64,000 nucleotides of DNA. It comes from Proteobacteria bacterium UBA7415. Its GTDB lineage: Bacteria; Pseudomonadota; Gammaproteobacteria; Arenicellales; Arenicellaceae. Position 1 is the stretch's first letter; each line of letters begins with the position of its first letter. The stretch spans positions 213,754 through 277,753 of the forward strand of contig DKML01000020.1 of NCBI GenBank assembly GCA_002470515.1, in the 5' to 3' direction. The notes beneath the pieces were generated by a model, which ran no database searches, had not been told where the DNA came from, and saw nothing but the letters and a program-made list of their open reading frames with translations. A program made the translations under genes and the position numbers. Of this stretch, positions 57,216 to 64,000 are shown one piece after another.

Positions 57216-58823
57216 CTATTTTTTCCATTCTTTCTCACGCAATTCAATGCGACGAATTTTGCCGCTAATAGTTTTTGGAAGTTCAGTTACGAACTCAATT
57301 TTCCGAGGGTATTTAAACGGAGCGGTGAGCGTTTTAACGTGGCCCTGTAACTCTTTAATTAGGTTGTCACCAGGTTCATAATTTGGCGCTAAAATGACGA
57401 ATGCTTTAACCACCTCACCTCTAACATCGTCTGGAGAAGACACCACTGCATTTTCTAACACAGCAGGGTGTTCTTGTATCGCGCTCTCAACCTCGAATGG
57501 ACCTATGCGGTAGCCAGACGAAATAATGACATCGTCAGACCGAGAGACGAACCAAAAATAGCCGTCATCATCTTTATACGCTCGATCACCTGTGTAGTAC
57601 CAGTCTCCTTTAAACGCCTCACTGGTTTTCTCAGGATTGTGACGATACTCCTTGAATAGCCCAAGAGGGCGATTTGGTTTAACTCGAATGGCGATATTTC
57701 CTTCAAGCCCAGCCTCAACAACTTCGCCATCATCGTCAACCACGTCTAGGTCAAAACCAGGCGAAGGTTGCCCCATTGAACCGGGCCGCACTTCTTCACC
57801 AGGAAACGACGCGCATATAATCACAGTTTCAGTTTGACCATAGCCTTCGCGAATAGATAATCCTGTATTGGCTTTCCAGAAATCGATCACCTCTGCATTC
57901 AATGGTTCGCCAGCGCTGACGACTTCTCTGAGCTTGGGTATCTCAAGCGTGCTTAAGTCTTGCTGTACCAATAACCGATAAACTGTAGGCGGCGCACAAA
58001 ATACGTTAATTGGGTATTGTTGAAGTAAGTCCAAAGCCTGTTGTGGGTTAAATACGGGTTCCTCAGGTATGAACACCGTGGCACCTACAGACCACGGTCC
58101 GAATAAGGCGCTGTAGCCAATTTTGGCCCAACCAGTATCAGTGATACACCAAATTAGATCGCCTGCGCTCAGGTTGAGCCAAAACTTGCCAGTTACCTCA
58201 TGGCCAACGCCTGAAGAGGCATGTGTGTGGATGGTCATTTTCGGATAGCCAGTAGTGCCTGACGTGAAATAGCAAATCGCATCCTCATCAGCATCCGTTT
58301 CCACCGGTGTGTGGCGGCTCGATGCTGAATCCACCTCAGTATCGTAATGCACCCAATTCTCGAATGAATCTCCAACAGCGATTTTAACGTTACAGCTTTC
58401 AACTTCATCGCCATGCACAAGCTTATTCAGTAAGTTGCCTTGTACAATTAGTGTCGACGCCTTCGCTGTCTTAATTCGATAATCCAAGTCGCGGGCAGAT
58501 AAGCTCACAGTCCCAGGTGAAACTACGGCACCAATCCGTAAACATGCCAACACGAGCTCCCACCACGCAGGCAACTTGCTGACAACCAATATCACAAGGT
58601 CGCCGCGTTTTACTCCAGCATCAAGCAGAACGTTTGCCGCTTGCTTAGATCGTTCGGCCATCTTCTGATAGCTGATTATCTGTTCAGAGCCATCAACACC
58701 AAGCCAATGCAACGCTGCAGTATTTGGTCTTTCAATCGCGTGCTGATCCATGATATCGACCGCAAAATTAAATTTATCTTTTTGTGGCCACTTAAATTCT
58801 TGTCTTTCTTGCTGATAGTTCAT
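57216..58823 (-). CDS. AMP-forming acyl-CoA synthetase (medium-chain/propionate-like type)
   Basis: 535 aa. Adenylate-forming ligase. YFTSGTTGYPKMTIHTHAS (P-loop), WCITDTGWAKIGYSALFGPWSVGATVFI typical of ACSM/acetyl-CoA synthetase-like enzymes, REGYGQTETVII (A5), YYTGDRAYKDDDGYFWFVSRSDDVIISSGYRIGPFEVESA (A7-A8), and TISGKIRRIELREKEW (A10, catalytic Lys). It begins an operon with the MaoC hydratase, so the pair would activate and hydrate the same kind of acid. Divergent from the acyl-CoA dehydrogenase gene at 59015. Confidence 0.92.
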   Translation of the reverse strand: MNYQQERQEFKWPQKDKFNFAVDIMDQHAIERPNTAALHWLGVDGSEQIISYQKMAERSKQAANVLLDAGVKRGDLVILVVSKLPAWWELVLACLRIGAVVSPGTVSLSARDLDYRIKTAKASTLIVQGNLLNKLVHGDEVESCNVKIAVGDSFENWVHYDTEVDSASSRHTPVETDADEDAICYFTSGTTGYPKMTIHTHASSGVGHEVTGKFWLNLSAGDLIWCITDTGWAKIGYSALFGPWSVGATVFIPEEPVFNPQQALDLLQQYPINVFCAPPTVYRLLVQQDLSTLEIPKLREVVSAGEPLNAEVIDFWKANTGLSIREGYGQTETVIICASFPGEEVRPGSMGQPSPGFDLDVVDDDGEVVEAGLEGNIAIRVKPNRPLGLFKEYRHNPEKTSEAFKGDWYYTGDRAYKDDDGYFWFVSRSDDVIISSGYRIGPFEVESAIQEHPAVLENAVVSSPDDVRGEVVKAFVILAPNYEPGDNLIKELQGHVKTLTAPFKYPRKIEFVTELPKTISGKIRRIELREKEWKK

Positions 58824-58972
58824 TTTGCTGTTTCAAACCGCTCTAATCGTGAGTGGCCTAGTGTATTGATAAATGGGGCTAAAATAAAACTCATGTTACC
58901 CAGAACACCATGCTGACATAACAATTGCAGTAAATGCATCACGCAAAGCCGTGCTGTTATAGTTTGCTCTAT

Positions 58973-58978
58973 TATAAT
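58973..58978 (+). promoter_or_regulatory. Candidate -10 box (TATAAT) upstream of the acyl-CoA dehydrogenase
   Basis: A perfect TATAAT at 58973-58978, 36 bp before ATG 59015. I could not find a good -35 at 16-18 bp. Candidate only. Confidence 0.35.
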
Positions 58979-59014
58979 GGGGCCAACATTAATCTGTATT
59001 CTGACTGAGCCGCT

Positions 59015-60190
59015 ATGAATTTTCGCTTAACCGAGGAACAAGATCTATTAGTTGAAACCGCATTGAACATTGGGGCAAAGTTCGACCCAGACTATTGGCT
59101 AAAGATGGATCAAGCCAGTTCGTACCCTGTTGAGTTTTTCGATTCAATTGCTGCGCACGGCTTCTTTTCACTCGGCATTGATTCAGCCTATGGCGGAACT
59201 CCTGCTGGAATGATGGAGTTAGCACTATCGATGGAAGGCTTGTGCCGAGGCGGAGCAGGGGGAGGGCCCGCACTGGGTTATCTGTTTGGCACTTTGGGGG
59301 CTAATATCCTCAATGCCAATGCCAACGATGCACAAAAATCCCAGTATTTGCCCGATATGGCCGCCGGGACATCAATGTGTGCGTTTGGATTATCTGAACC
59401 AGATGCCGGTACCAATTCTCTTAACATGTCTACTTTTGCCAAAAAGGATGGTAGTGATTACATCATTTCTGGCAGCAAATGGTATATCACCAATATTGAG
59501 CGGTCAGACGCCATCGTTGTGGTTGCAAGAACTCAAAAGCTCGATGAATCTGCAAGCCGAAGCGATGGTGTAAGTTTGTTCATAGTTGATTTACCCAATG
59601 ATAGTTTGACCTACAGCCCGATAGAAAAACACGCCTATGGGTATTATAAGTCTCATATGGTTTTCTTGGACGATGTACGAGTGCCAAAAGAAGCTTTAAT
59701 AGGAACTGAAGGTCAAGGGTTCAGACAAATCTTAGGCACTCTAAACCCTGAACGAATTTTGGTGGCCGCTGGCGCCGTGGGTATTGCTCGATTAGCGATT
59801 GCTACAGCCGTCAAATATGCCAATGAGCGAGCGGTATTCGATCAACCCATTGGCGCACATCAAGCTATCCAACATCCCTTAGCTGCCGCTTACGCAAAAA
59901 TCGAATCAGCTTGGGGAAGTGTAATGCTTGCTGCGAGCCTGCACGATCAAGATGCAAACCCTGTTGAAGTTGGTGCGAAGGCTAACATGGCTAAATACGT
60001 TGCTGTGGAGGCAGCGATTGAAGCGTGCTATCAGGCTATGCAAACACATGGCGGTAATGGTTTCGCTAAGGAGTACCACGTAGAGCGCTGGTGGCGTGAG
60101 GTGCAGCTATTTCGCTTGGCCCCGGTGACCCAGCAAATGACGCTTAATTTTATTTCAGAACATGTGTTGGGTTTGCCACGTTCATATTAA
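59015..60190 (+). CDS. Acyl-CoA dehydrogenase (APVT subgroup, no EGT motif)
   Basis: 391 aa, FAD-dependent. MCAFGLSEPDAGTNSLNMSTFAKKDGSDYIISGSKWYITN and HGGNGFAKEYHVERWWREVQLFRLAPVTQQMTLNFISEHVLGLPRSY are clear family motifs. At the place of the usual Y-E-G-T of short- and medium-chain enzymes it has L-A-P-V, so the catalytic base, if it is a dehydrogenase, would be a Glu elsewhere, as in isovaleryl- and long-chain enzymes. The APVT/GLPRSY ending is a known subgroup. The gene ends 8 bp from the convergent AraC regulator. Confidence 0.9.
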   Translation: MNFRLTEEQDLLVETALNIGAKFDPDYWLKMDQASSYPVEFFDSIAAHGFFSLGIDSAYGGTPAGMMELALSMEGLCRGGAGGGPALGYLFGTLGANILNANANDAQKSQYLPDMAAGTSMCAFGLSEPDAGTNSLNMSTFAKKDGSDYIISGSKWYITNIERSDAIVVVARTQKLDESASRSDGVSLFIVDLPNDSLTYSPIEKHAYGYYKSHMVFLDDVRVPKEALIGTEGQGFRQILGTLNPERILVAAGAVGIARLAIATAVKYANERAVFDQPIGAHQAIQHPLAAAYAKIESAWGSVMLAASLHDQDANPVEVGAKANMAKYVAVEAAIEACYQAMQTHGGNGFAKEYHVERWWREVQLFRLAPVTQQMTLNFISEHVLGLPRSY

Positions 60191-60197
60191 AAACGAA

Positions 60198-61280
60198 TCA
60201 GGCAATCTTAATAACGTTGTTTTTACTATTTCCATCACTAGATTTTCCAGCACCAATATTTTGAGCACGATACTCAGTAGGGCTTAACCCAGTCCATTTT
60301 TTAAAGGCGCGTGACAGATTACTGAAGTCAGAAAACCCTAACAAAAAGGCAACATCGCCTACGGATAAATTGTCTTGACGAAGATACTGCTCTGCTAACT
60401 CTCGTCGAGTTTGATCTAAAATTTCTTGGAAGCTGGTGTCTACTTCGGCCAATTTGTTATGCAAGGTACGCACGCTGAAACACAGTTCACGAGCTACAGT
60501 CGCTTTGCAAAATTCGCCAGTAGGTAAAAGTTCCATTAGCTTTAGCCTAACGCGCATGGCTGTGTTTGCCTTTGCAATACGTTCCATGACTTCAAGAATG
60601 ACTTCATCATTTTGCCTCGCTAACGAGGCATTGGCAGTTGGCAACTGAACATCTAAGTCTTCAGCGTTAAACACCAAGCTATACTCTTCTGCGCCAAAGA
60701 TAATAGGGCAGTCAAAGTACTCTTGAAGCTTTTCTATCATCATTGGGTCTGATTCCGTACCAGGAATTTTCACCGCAGCGGGTTTGAAATGTTCGCCATA
60801 CATCAGTGAAATCATCTTCTTGAACCAAATCAGCGTTCCATACAACAAGACAGATATTTGATGAGCCTTATCTTGATTAGGGGTAATAACAAGCGCGGGC
60901 TCGAACTCTTTATCGTCAAACACCCAATCTTCAGTCGTAGTTAGAAAAGCACCGTAGCGTTCCAAACGGATCAAAAATTTGCGGATGCTCCGACTTGAGA
61001 ACAGGGCAAGTCCCATTGCATGAAATAAAGTAGGCTGAATATGATCGGCGGTTCTGAAAATAAAATACGGATCATTGGTTTCTTTCTCAGCCTCAACCAA
61101 TAATTTGTAGTAATGACTTGTGTGTATTCTGGAATAAGCGCTATTTAGATTAGTATGATCAATTTCCAGTCGTTCAAAAACGGCATTCGCATCAACCCCA
61201 TAAGAGTTCAGTGTTTGGTAAATAATGACGGCCATCCCTCCAAAGAGGGACGGGGTTGACTGCACAGGAGACTCAGACAT
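60198..61280 (-). CDS. AraC-family transcriptional regulator
   Basis: 360 aa from ATG 61280; a GTG three codons earlier is an alternative. The N-terminal about 200 residues form a ligand-binding domain of the PF12625 (AraC-type arabinose-binding-like) kind. The C-terminal 80 residues are the HTH pair: EQYLRQDNLSVGDVAFLLGFSDFSNLSRAFKKWTGLSPTEYRAQN. It lies between the acyl-CoA dehydrogenase and the MaoC gene and may control the neighbouring catabolic genes; this is by position only. Confidence 0.9.
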   Translation of the reverse strand: MSESPVQSTPSLFGGMAVIIYQTLNSYGVDANAVFERLEIDHTNLNSAYSRIHTSHYYKLLVEAEKETNDPYFIFRTADHIQPTLFHAMGLALFSSRSIRKFLIRLERYGAFLTTTEDWVFDDKEFEPALVITPNQDKAHQISVLLYGTLIWFKKMISLMYGEHFKPAAVKIPGTESDPMMIEKLQEYFDCPIIFGAEEYSLVFNAEDLDVQLPTANASLARQNDEVILEVMERIAKANTAMRVRLKLMELLPTGEFCKATVARELCFSVRTLHNKLAEVDTSFQEILDQTRRELAEQYLRQDNLSVGDVAFLLGFSDFSNLSRAFKKWTGLSPTEYRAQNIGAGKSSDGNSKNNVIKIA

Positions 61281-61450
61281 ATTGCACACGAAAGATCATA
61301 TAAATTCTATTCATCACTAGATACTAGAACATAATAATTCTAACCGCCAGCTCAATATCCTTTTAGGTTTTTGAAAGAACGATGCTTGATGCATTTTATC
61401 TTGCTCCGTCTTTACTCTTTAGCTGAATGAATTTCAAAGAAGCTCACTTC

Positions 61451-61903
61451 TTACCAATACCGTAATAGAAAAGTTGCTTCAGCAAGATGCTGATCTGATT
61501 CAATCTCATCGAAACTAACTTGATAGACAACTTCAACACCTTTCTTTCTAGGTTCTACAGCGCTGATGGTAGATGTTATCGCAAGTGTTGTACCCACGTA
61601 AATTGGTCTATAGATGCGAATCTTATCGATTCCTTTCACAATAATACGCGGCACGTTTTGCAGCTCAACATGATCCCAAAAAACTTGCGGGTATAAAGAA
61701 GGCAAAAACAAACCCGGAGTGATAATTCCTTCTAAGCCTGACTCTTTACTTGCCTGCTCATCCCAATGGACCCATTCCTGATTGTTTACGGACAAGCAAT
61801 ATTGTTGAATTTTTTCCAGCGTTATCTCGATTGGATACGAGGTGAATAATGGTAGGCCAATATACGCTTGAAAATCGTCTAAGCCTTTAATAACTGTCTT
61901 CAT
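61451..61903 (-). CDS. MaoC-like dehydratase domain protein (second copy)
   Basis: 150 aa. A hot-dog fold with a short N-terminal helix; QYCLSVNNQEWVHWDEQASKESGLEGIITPGLFLPSLYPQVFW is the recognisable MaoC part (the Asp-His catalytic pattern reads VHWDE, with His two residues before Asp). It differs from the copy at 56738 and probably handles a different acyl-CoA. Divergent from the oxygenase operon at 62116. Confidence 0.75.
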   Translation of the reverse strand: MKTVIKGLDDFQAYIGLPLFTSYPIEITLEKIQQYCLSVNNQEWVHWDEQASKESGLEGIITPGLFLPSLYPQVFWDHVELQNVPRIIVKGIDKIRIYRPIYVGTTLAITSTISAVEPRKKGVEVVYQVSFDEIESDQHLAEATFLLRYW

Positions 61904-62027
61904 GTATCTGTGCTTTCTGGAATGGATTAATGGTCAAAGACTGAGTGATGTAGTAACTGATGTATAGATGTTGATATTCATTATGCCCGATTTGCAGCAC
62001 GTATTAGCATCTTGAGGTATACGCCTT

Positions 62028-62036
62028 TGATATAAT
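62028..62036 (+). promoter_or_regulatory. Extended -10 promoter of the Paa-like oxygenase operon
   Basis: TGATATAAT: the extended -10 (TGn) directly before a perfect TATAAT at 62031-62036. It lies 80 bp upstream of ATG 62116. A TTGAGG at 62012 is too close (13 bp) to be a standard -35, which an extended -10 can do without. Confidence 0.5.
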
Positions 62037-62115
62037 TTGCTCAAGAATCACACAATTGAAGTTTTCCTACGTTTGTTATATCCAAATGCAAACGTACAAA
62101 GAAAAGGCCCTAATT

Positions 62116-63066
62116 ATGGAAAGTGTACACTTTACTGAAAGCCTAGATGAGAATGCAGAAGCTCAGATGATTGCGCGTATTGAATCGGGTGAGCTTATTG
62201 AACACATCGAGGATATGACCCCTGGCTATCGAGAAGCGCTAAAGCAAGTAATTCACATTGCGGCTATCTCAGAAATAACCGTTCTCACCTGGGCTCATAC
62301 GGCTTATGACTCCGCCCCAGATATAGGGGCTAAAATCGCAGTTTGCGCGACTATTCAAGACGAAGTAGGCCACGCACACCAACAGGGTTTGTTGGCAGAA
62401 CGTTTTGGCGTTGACATTCATCACGGCACCTTTGAAGACAGTATAGATAAAATCTTCACTTGGCCGATCATGGAATTCCCAATTCGTAACTATGTTGAGT
62501 TTGTGGTAATGCAGTGTTTACTTGATAGAGCTGGTTTACATTGGACTAAAGACATAGAGCTGCATTCAAGCTTCGCGCCTTATCGTCGTACGCTGCGCAA
62601 GGTTAATTTTGAGGAAGGCTTCCACATGCGCCACGGAGCGCACTGGACCGAGTTCTATTGGAATAACTCCGACGAAACAAAACAAGCGGTTCAGACAGCG
62701 TTTGATTGGTTATTTCCGCATGGCGTAATGTGGTTTGGTAAACCAGATGATCTAAAGTCAAGACCGGCTATGTTGCAATATCAAATTCGGAAATGGAGCA
62801 ATGACTTCATGCGAGATAAATGGCTTCAATCTGCCTGCGCGTTTGCCGCTAAGCACGATATCACAGTGCCCGCTCACTACGATGAGGAACAAAAGAAGTA
62901 CGTATTGGATATGCCGTATCCAATGCTCTATAACCGTGATTACACTTGGACTCAGGAGCAGACCACGCAAAAAGAGTACTGGAGTAACGCGCGCAAGGGT
63001 GGCCCAATGCGGCCTGCGGCCTATGAACGATTACGCCATGAAGAATGGGGTGATCAACTGTGGTAG
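62116..63066 (+). CDS. Divergent PaaA-like oxygenase large subunit
   Basis: 316 aa from ATG 62116, which has AAAAGG eight or so bases upstream; in-frame starts at 62056 and 62086 precede it. Ferritin-like diiron oxygenase of the phenylacetyl-CoA epoxidase PaaA family. Metal-site residues are seen as Glu53 (ISEITVLTW), Glu83/His86 (IQDEVGHAH), Asp137 (DRAG) and Glu167/His170 (NFEEGFHMRHG). The sequence is only distantly like the E. coli PaaA N-terminus. It is followed at once (overlap 7 bp) by the PaaD-like gene. The substrate is a CoA thioester by family, not known here. Confidence 0.88.
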   Translation: MESVHFTESLDENAEAQMIARIESGELIEHIEDMTPGYREALKQVIHIAAISEITVLTWAHTAYDSAPDIGAKIAVCATIQDEVGHAHQQGLLAERFGVDIHHGTFEDSIDKIFTWPIMEFPIRNYVEFVVMQCLLDRAGLHWTKDIELHSSFAPYRRTLRKVNFEEGFHMRHGAHWTEFYWNNSDETKQAVQTAFDWLFPHGVMWFGKPDDLKSRPAMLQYQIRKWSNDFMRDKWLQSACAFAAKHDITVPAHYDEEQKKYVLDMPYPMLYNRDYTWTQEQTTQKEYWSNARKGGPMRPAAYERLRHEEWGDQLW

Positions 63067-63404
63067 CACCAGGCCAGCAACAGAAAAGTATTGTGACCGA
63101 AGCACAGGTTTCATCGGCTTTGGATGCAGTCATCGATCCTCATATGAAAGTTGGAATGAACGATATGGGCATGATTACAGACATAGAGATCGACGATCAA
63201 TCCAACATCGCTATTGGCATGGTCTTTCCGTGCATTGGATGTCCTGCATGGACTTTGATTCAGGACAATATTAAAGCCGAAGTCGGTGCTATTTCCGGCG
63301 CTAAATCAGTATCTGTAAGTGTCGACTGGTCTCATACATGGGAGAGAGAAGACATGAGCGAAAAAGCTAAACAACATGCGCAAACTCATGGTTACCGCAT
63401 TTAA
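63060..63404 (+). CDS. MIP18/DUF59 protein, N-terminal half of PaaD
   Basis: 114 aa, GTG start at 63060 inside the PaaA-like gene. The MIP18-like domain shows VIDPHMKVGMNDMGMITDI and VFPCIGCPAWTLIQDNI, as in PaaD (GCPA), and the ending RWSHTWEREDMSEKAKQHAQTHGYRI-like tail matches the end of that domain (DWxxxxARxxLxxxGI). PaaD is needed for assembly or maturation of the PaaABC complex. The Zn-ribbon that normally follows in the same chain is missing and is encoded separately at 63656. Confidence 0.88.
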   Translation: MVAPGQQQKSIVTEAQVSSALDAVIDPHMKVGMNDMGMITDIEIDDQSNIAIGMVFPCIGCPAWTLIQDNIKAEVGAISGAKSVSVSVDWSHTWEREDMSEKAKQHAQTHGYRI

Positions 63405-63416
63405 GGAGCCAATACG

Positions 63417-63656
63417 ATGATCACAAAAAATTACCCAACTCGAAAGGGCACTAATTACGAAGTGTTTGCCCGGGATAACCCTGAACGGCCGTTGCAACAT
63501 ATTGGCACCGTGCAAGCAGAGAATGAACAGCTTGCGATCGCGCACGCGCGTTTTGTTTACTCAGAGCGACCTTGGGCTGAATTGATCATTGCACCAAGTG
63601 ACGGTTTTCTGGATTGTCTTAGGACTGGCAAGCGCGGCGTTATTGGCATTGCATAG
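63417..63656 (+). CDS. PaaB-like oxygenase subunit
   Basis: 79 aa, small subunit: NYEVFARDNPERPLQHIGTVQAENEQLAIAHARFVYSERPWAELIIAPSDGFL, the standard PaaB pattern (YEVF.R......H.GS..A.....A...AR..Y.RR......W.V.....). It starts 12 bp after the PaaD-like gene with GGAG upstream and overlaps the next gene by one base. In PaaABC, PaaB tethers pairs of PaaAC heterodimers. Confidence 0.87.
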   Translation: MITKNYPTRKGTNYEVFARDNPERPLQHIGTVQAENEQLAIAHARFVYSERPWAELIIAPSDGFLDCLRTGKRGVIGIA

Positions 63657-63883
63657 TGATTGCCAAGCCTAAAAGAAAACCCAATGCCGGCTCAAGTGAT
63701 TTCGCCAAGCGTTACGATGGGACAGTGGCGTGCGCCTGGTGTGAATCTGTTAATACAAAATTATCAAACCCTTTTGGCGGCACTGTTTCAGAAATGCTGT
63801 TCACTTGCAGCGACTGCGGTGAAACCTTTGGTTGGATGAAGTGGCAAATGCTGCGCGATAGTAATGAAAAAATAAAGGCTTAA
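63656..63883 (+). CDS. Zn-ribbon protein, C-terminal half of PaaD
   Basis: 75 aa, GTG start at 63656. Two CxxC pairs: CAWC near residue 26 and CSDC near residue 51, in the frame VACAWCESVNTKLSNPFGGTVSEMLFTCSDCGETFGWMKW. This matches the C-terminal zinc ribbon of PaaD (CPRC...ISEFGSTACKALYRCxxCxxPFDYFK). It therefore supplies the domain missing from the MIP18 gene at 63060, with a paaB-like gene between the halves. The 1-base overlap with paaB-like implies coupling. Confidence 0.85.
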   Translation: MIAKPKRKPNAGSSDFAKRYDGTVACAWCESVNTKLSNPFGGTVSEMLFTCSDCGETFGWMKWQMLRDSNEKIKA

Positions 63884-63884
63884 A

Positions 63885-64000
63885 ATGAACGAGAAAACGC
63901 TTAATAACGAAAATCTATTGGCTGAAATGCTCTGCATCAGTGATACCAAATGGGTGTTAGGTCATTGGTACGCAAAGATCATCCTGAACGGCCGTACTGT
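63885..64000 (+). CDS. PaaC-like oxygenase subunit (partial)
   Basis: Starts at ATG 63885, one base after the preceding stop, and runs off the window. The 38 visible residues (LLAEMLCISDTKWVLGHWYAK) match the start of PaaC-type ferritin-like subunits (L..L.D..L.L..R...W). This completes the order A - D1 - B - D2 - C. The reductase PaaE would be expected beyond the edge. Confidence 0.7.
   Translation, partial: MNEKTLNNENLLAEMLCISDTKWVLGHWYAKIILNGRT

Noticed and set aside
62116..63066. Reading the large oxygenase subunit as BoxB (benzoyl-CoA epoxidase)
   Set aside because: BoxB is longer, near 470 aa, and is not followed by PaaB/PaaD-like genes. The order and length fit PaaA better.
1..64000. 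tRNA, rRNA, tmRNA, CRISPR, IS or prophage
   Set aside because: No T-loop-like tRNA ends outside genes, no regularly spaced repeats, no transposase or phage protein; tmRNA was looked for near smpB and not seen.

Overview
The window reads as chromosome of a free-living, Gram-negative gammaproteobacterium, probably a marine aerobic heterotroph of moderate GC. The reasons are the System I cytochrome c maturation cluster, RatA/RnfH beside SmpB, the 528-aa isocitrate lyase class, PpsA with its PpsR regulator, Na+-dependent NSS transporters and an RND efflux pair. This placement comes from gene content only. I see no rRNA, tRNA, CRISPR array, insertion sequence, phage gene or plasmid origin.

Region 1 (1-7.4 kb): the tail of an unknown gene, an RND efflux adaptor and permease, and ssb. 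Then comes a broken locus in which the 5' part of an exported-protein gene runs directly into the 3' part of a NodU/CmcH-type carbamoyltransferase gene. Region 2 (7.4-16.5 kb): the glyoxylate shunt, with aceA and glcB divergent across a 515-bp spacer, then mrp, aroC, a photolyase gene and two small genes. Region 3 (16.7-26.8 kb): two NSS transporters around smpB, ratA-rnfH, ppsA divergent from ppsR, tadA, a HIT protein, a flavin reductase and an isoprenylcysteine-methyltransferase-like membrane protein. Region 4 (26.9-34.2 kb): a complete ccmABCDEFGHI operon on the minus strand, including a 57-codon ccmD with a TTG start. Region 5 (34.4-42.8 kb): a PPK2 kinase, a TPR/Sel1 membrane protein, an Hsp20, a flavin reductase-like protein, an SDR, an RsmB-like methyltransferase, an AsmA-like protein and an unusual membrane protein ending in a Fis-type HTH.

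Region 6 (43.0-64.0 kb) is a dense acyl-CoA catabolic island. A tight minus-strand operon encodes an MFS carboxylate transporter, an acyl-CoA ligase, an acyl-CoA dehydrogenase, an FMN 2-hydroxy-acid oxidase, a fused 2-oxoacid (indolepyruvate-type) ferredoxin oxidoreductase, a CaiB/racemase-type protein and acetoacetyl-CoA synthetase. Next to it are a DUF2817 protein, a second ligase with a MaoC hydratase, a second acyl-CoA dehydrogenase, an AraC regulator and another MaoC protein. At the right edge lies a divergent PaaABCD-like multicomponent oxygenase operon that is cut by the window end. In it the usual PaaD protein is split into two genes, with a paaB-like gene between them.

The enzymes suggest uptake of a 2-hydroxy (possibly aryl) carboxylic acid, oxidation to the 2-oxoacid, oxidative decarboxylation to an acyl-CoA, and further breakdown by oxygenation or beta-oxidation, with acetoacetate re-entering as acetoacetyl-CoA. 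The products would feed the glyoxylate shunt and gluconeogenesis (ppsA) encoded elsewhere in the window. The substrate is inferred, not shown. The most notable points are the split-PaaD oxygenase operon, the hydroxy-acid to acyl-CoA operon, the chimeric carbamoyltransferase junction, the membrane-bound Fis-type regulator, and small tandem duplications at gene ends.
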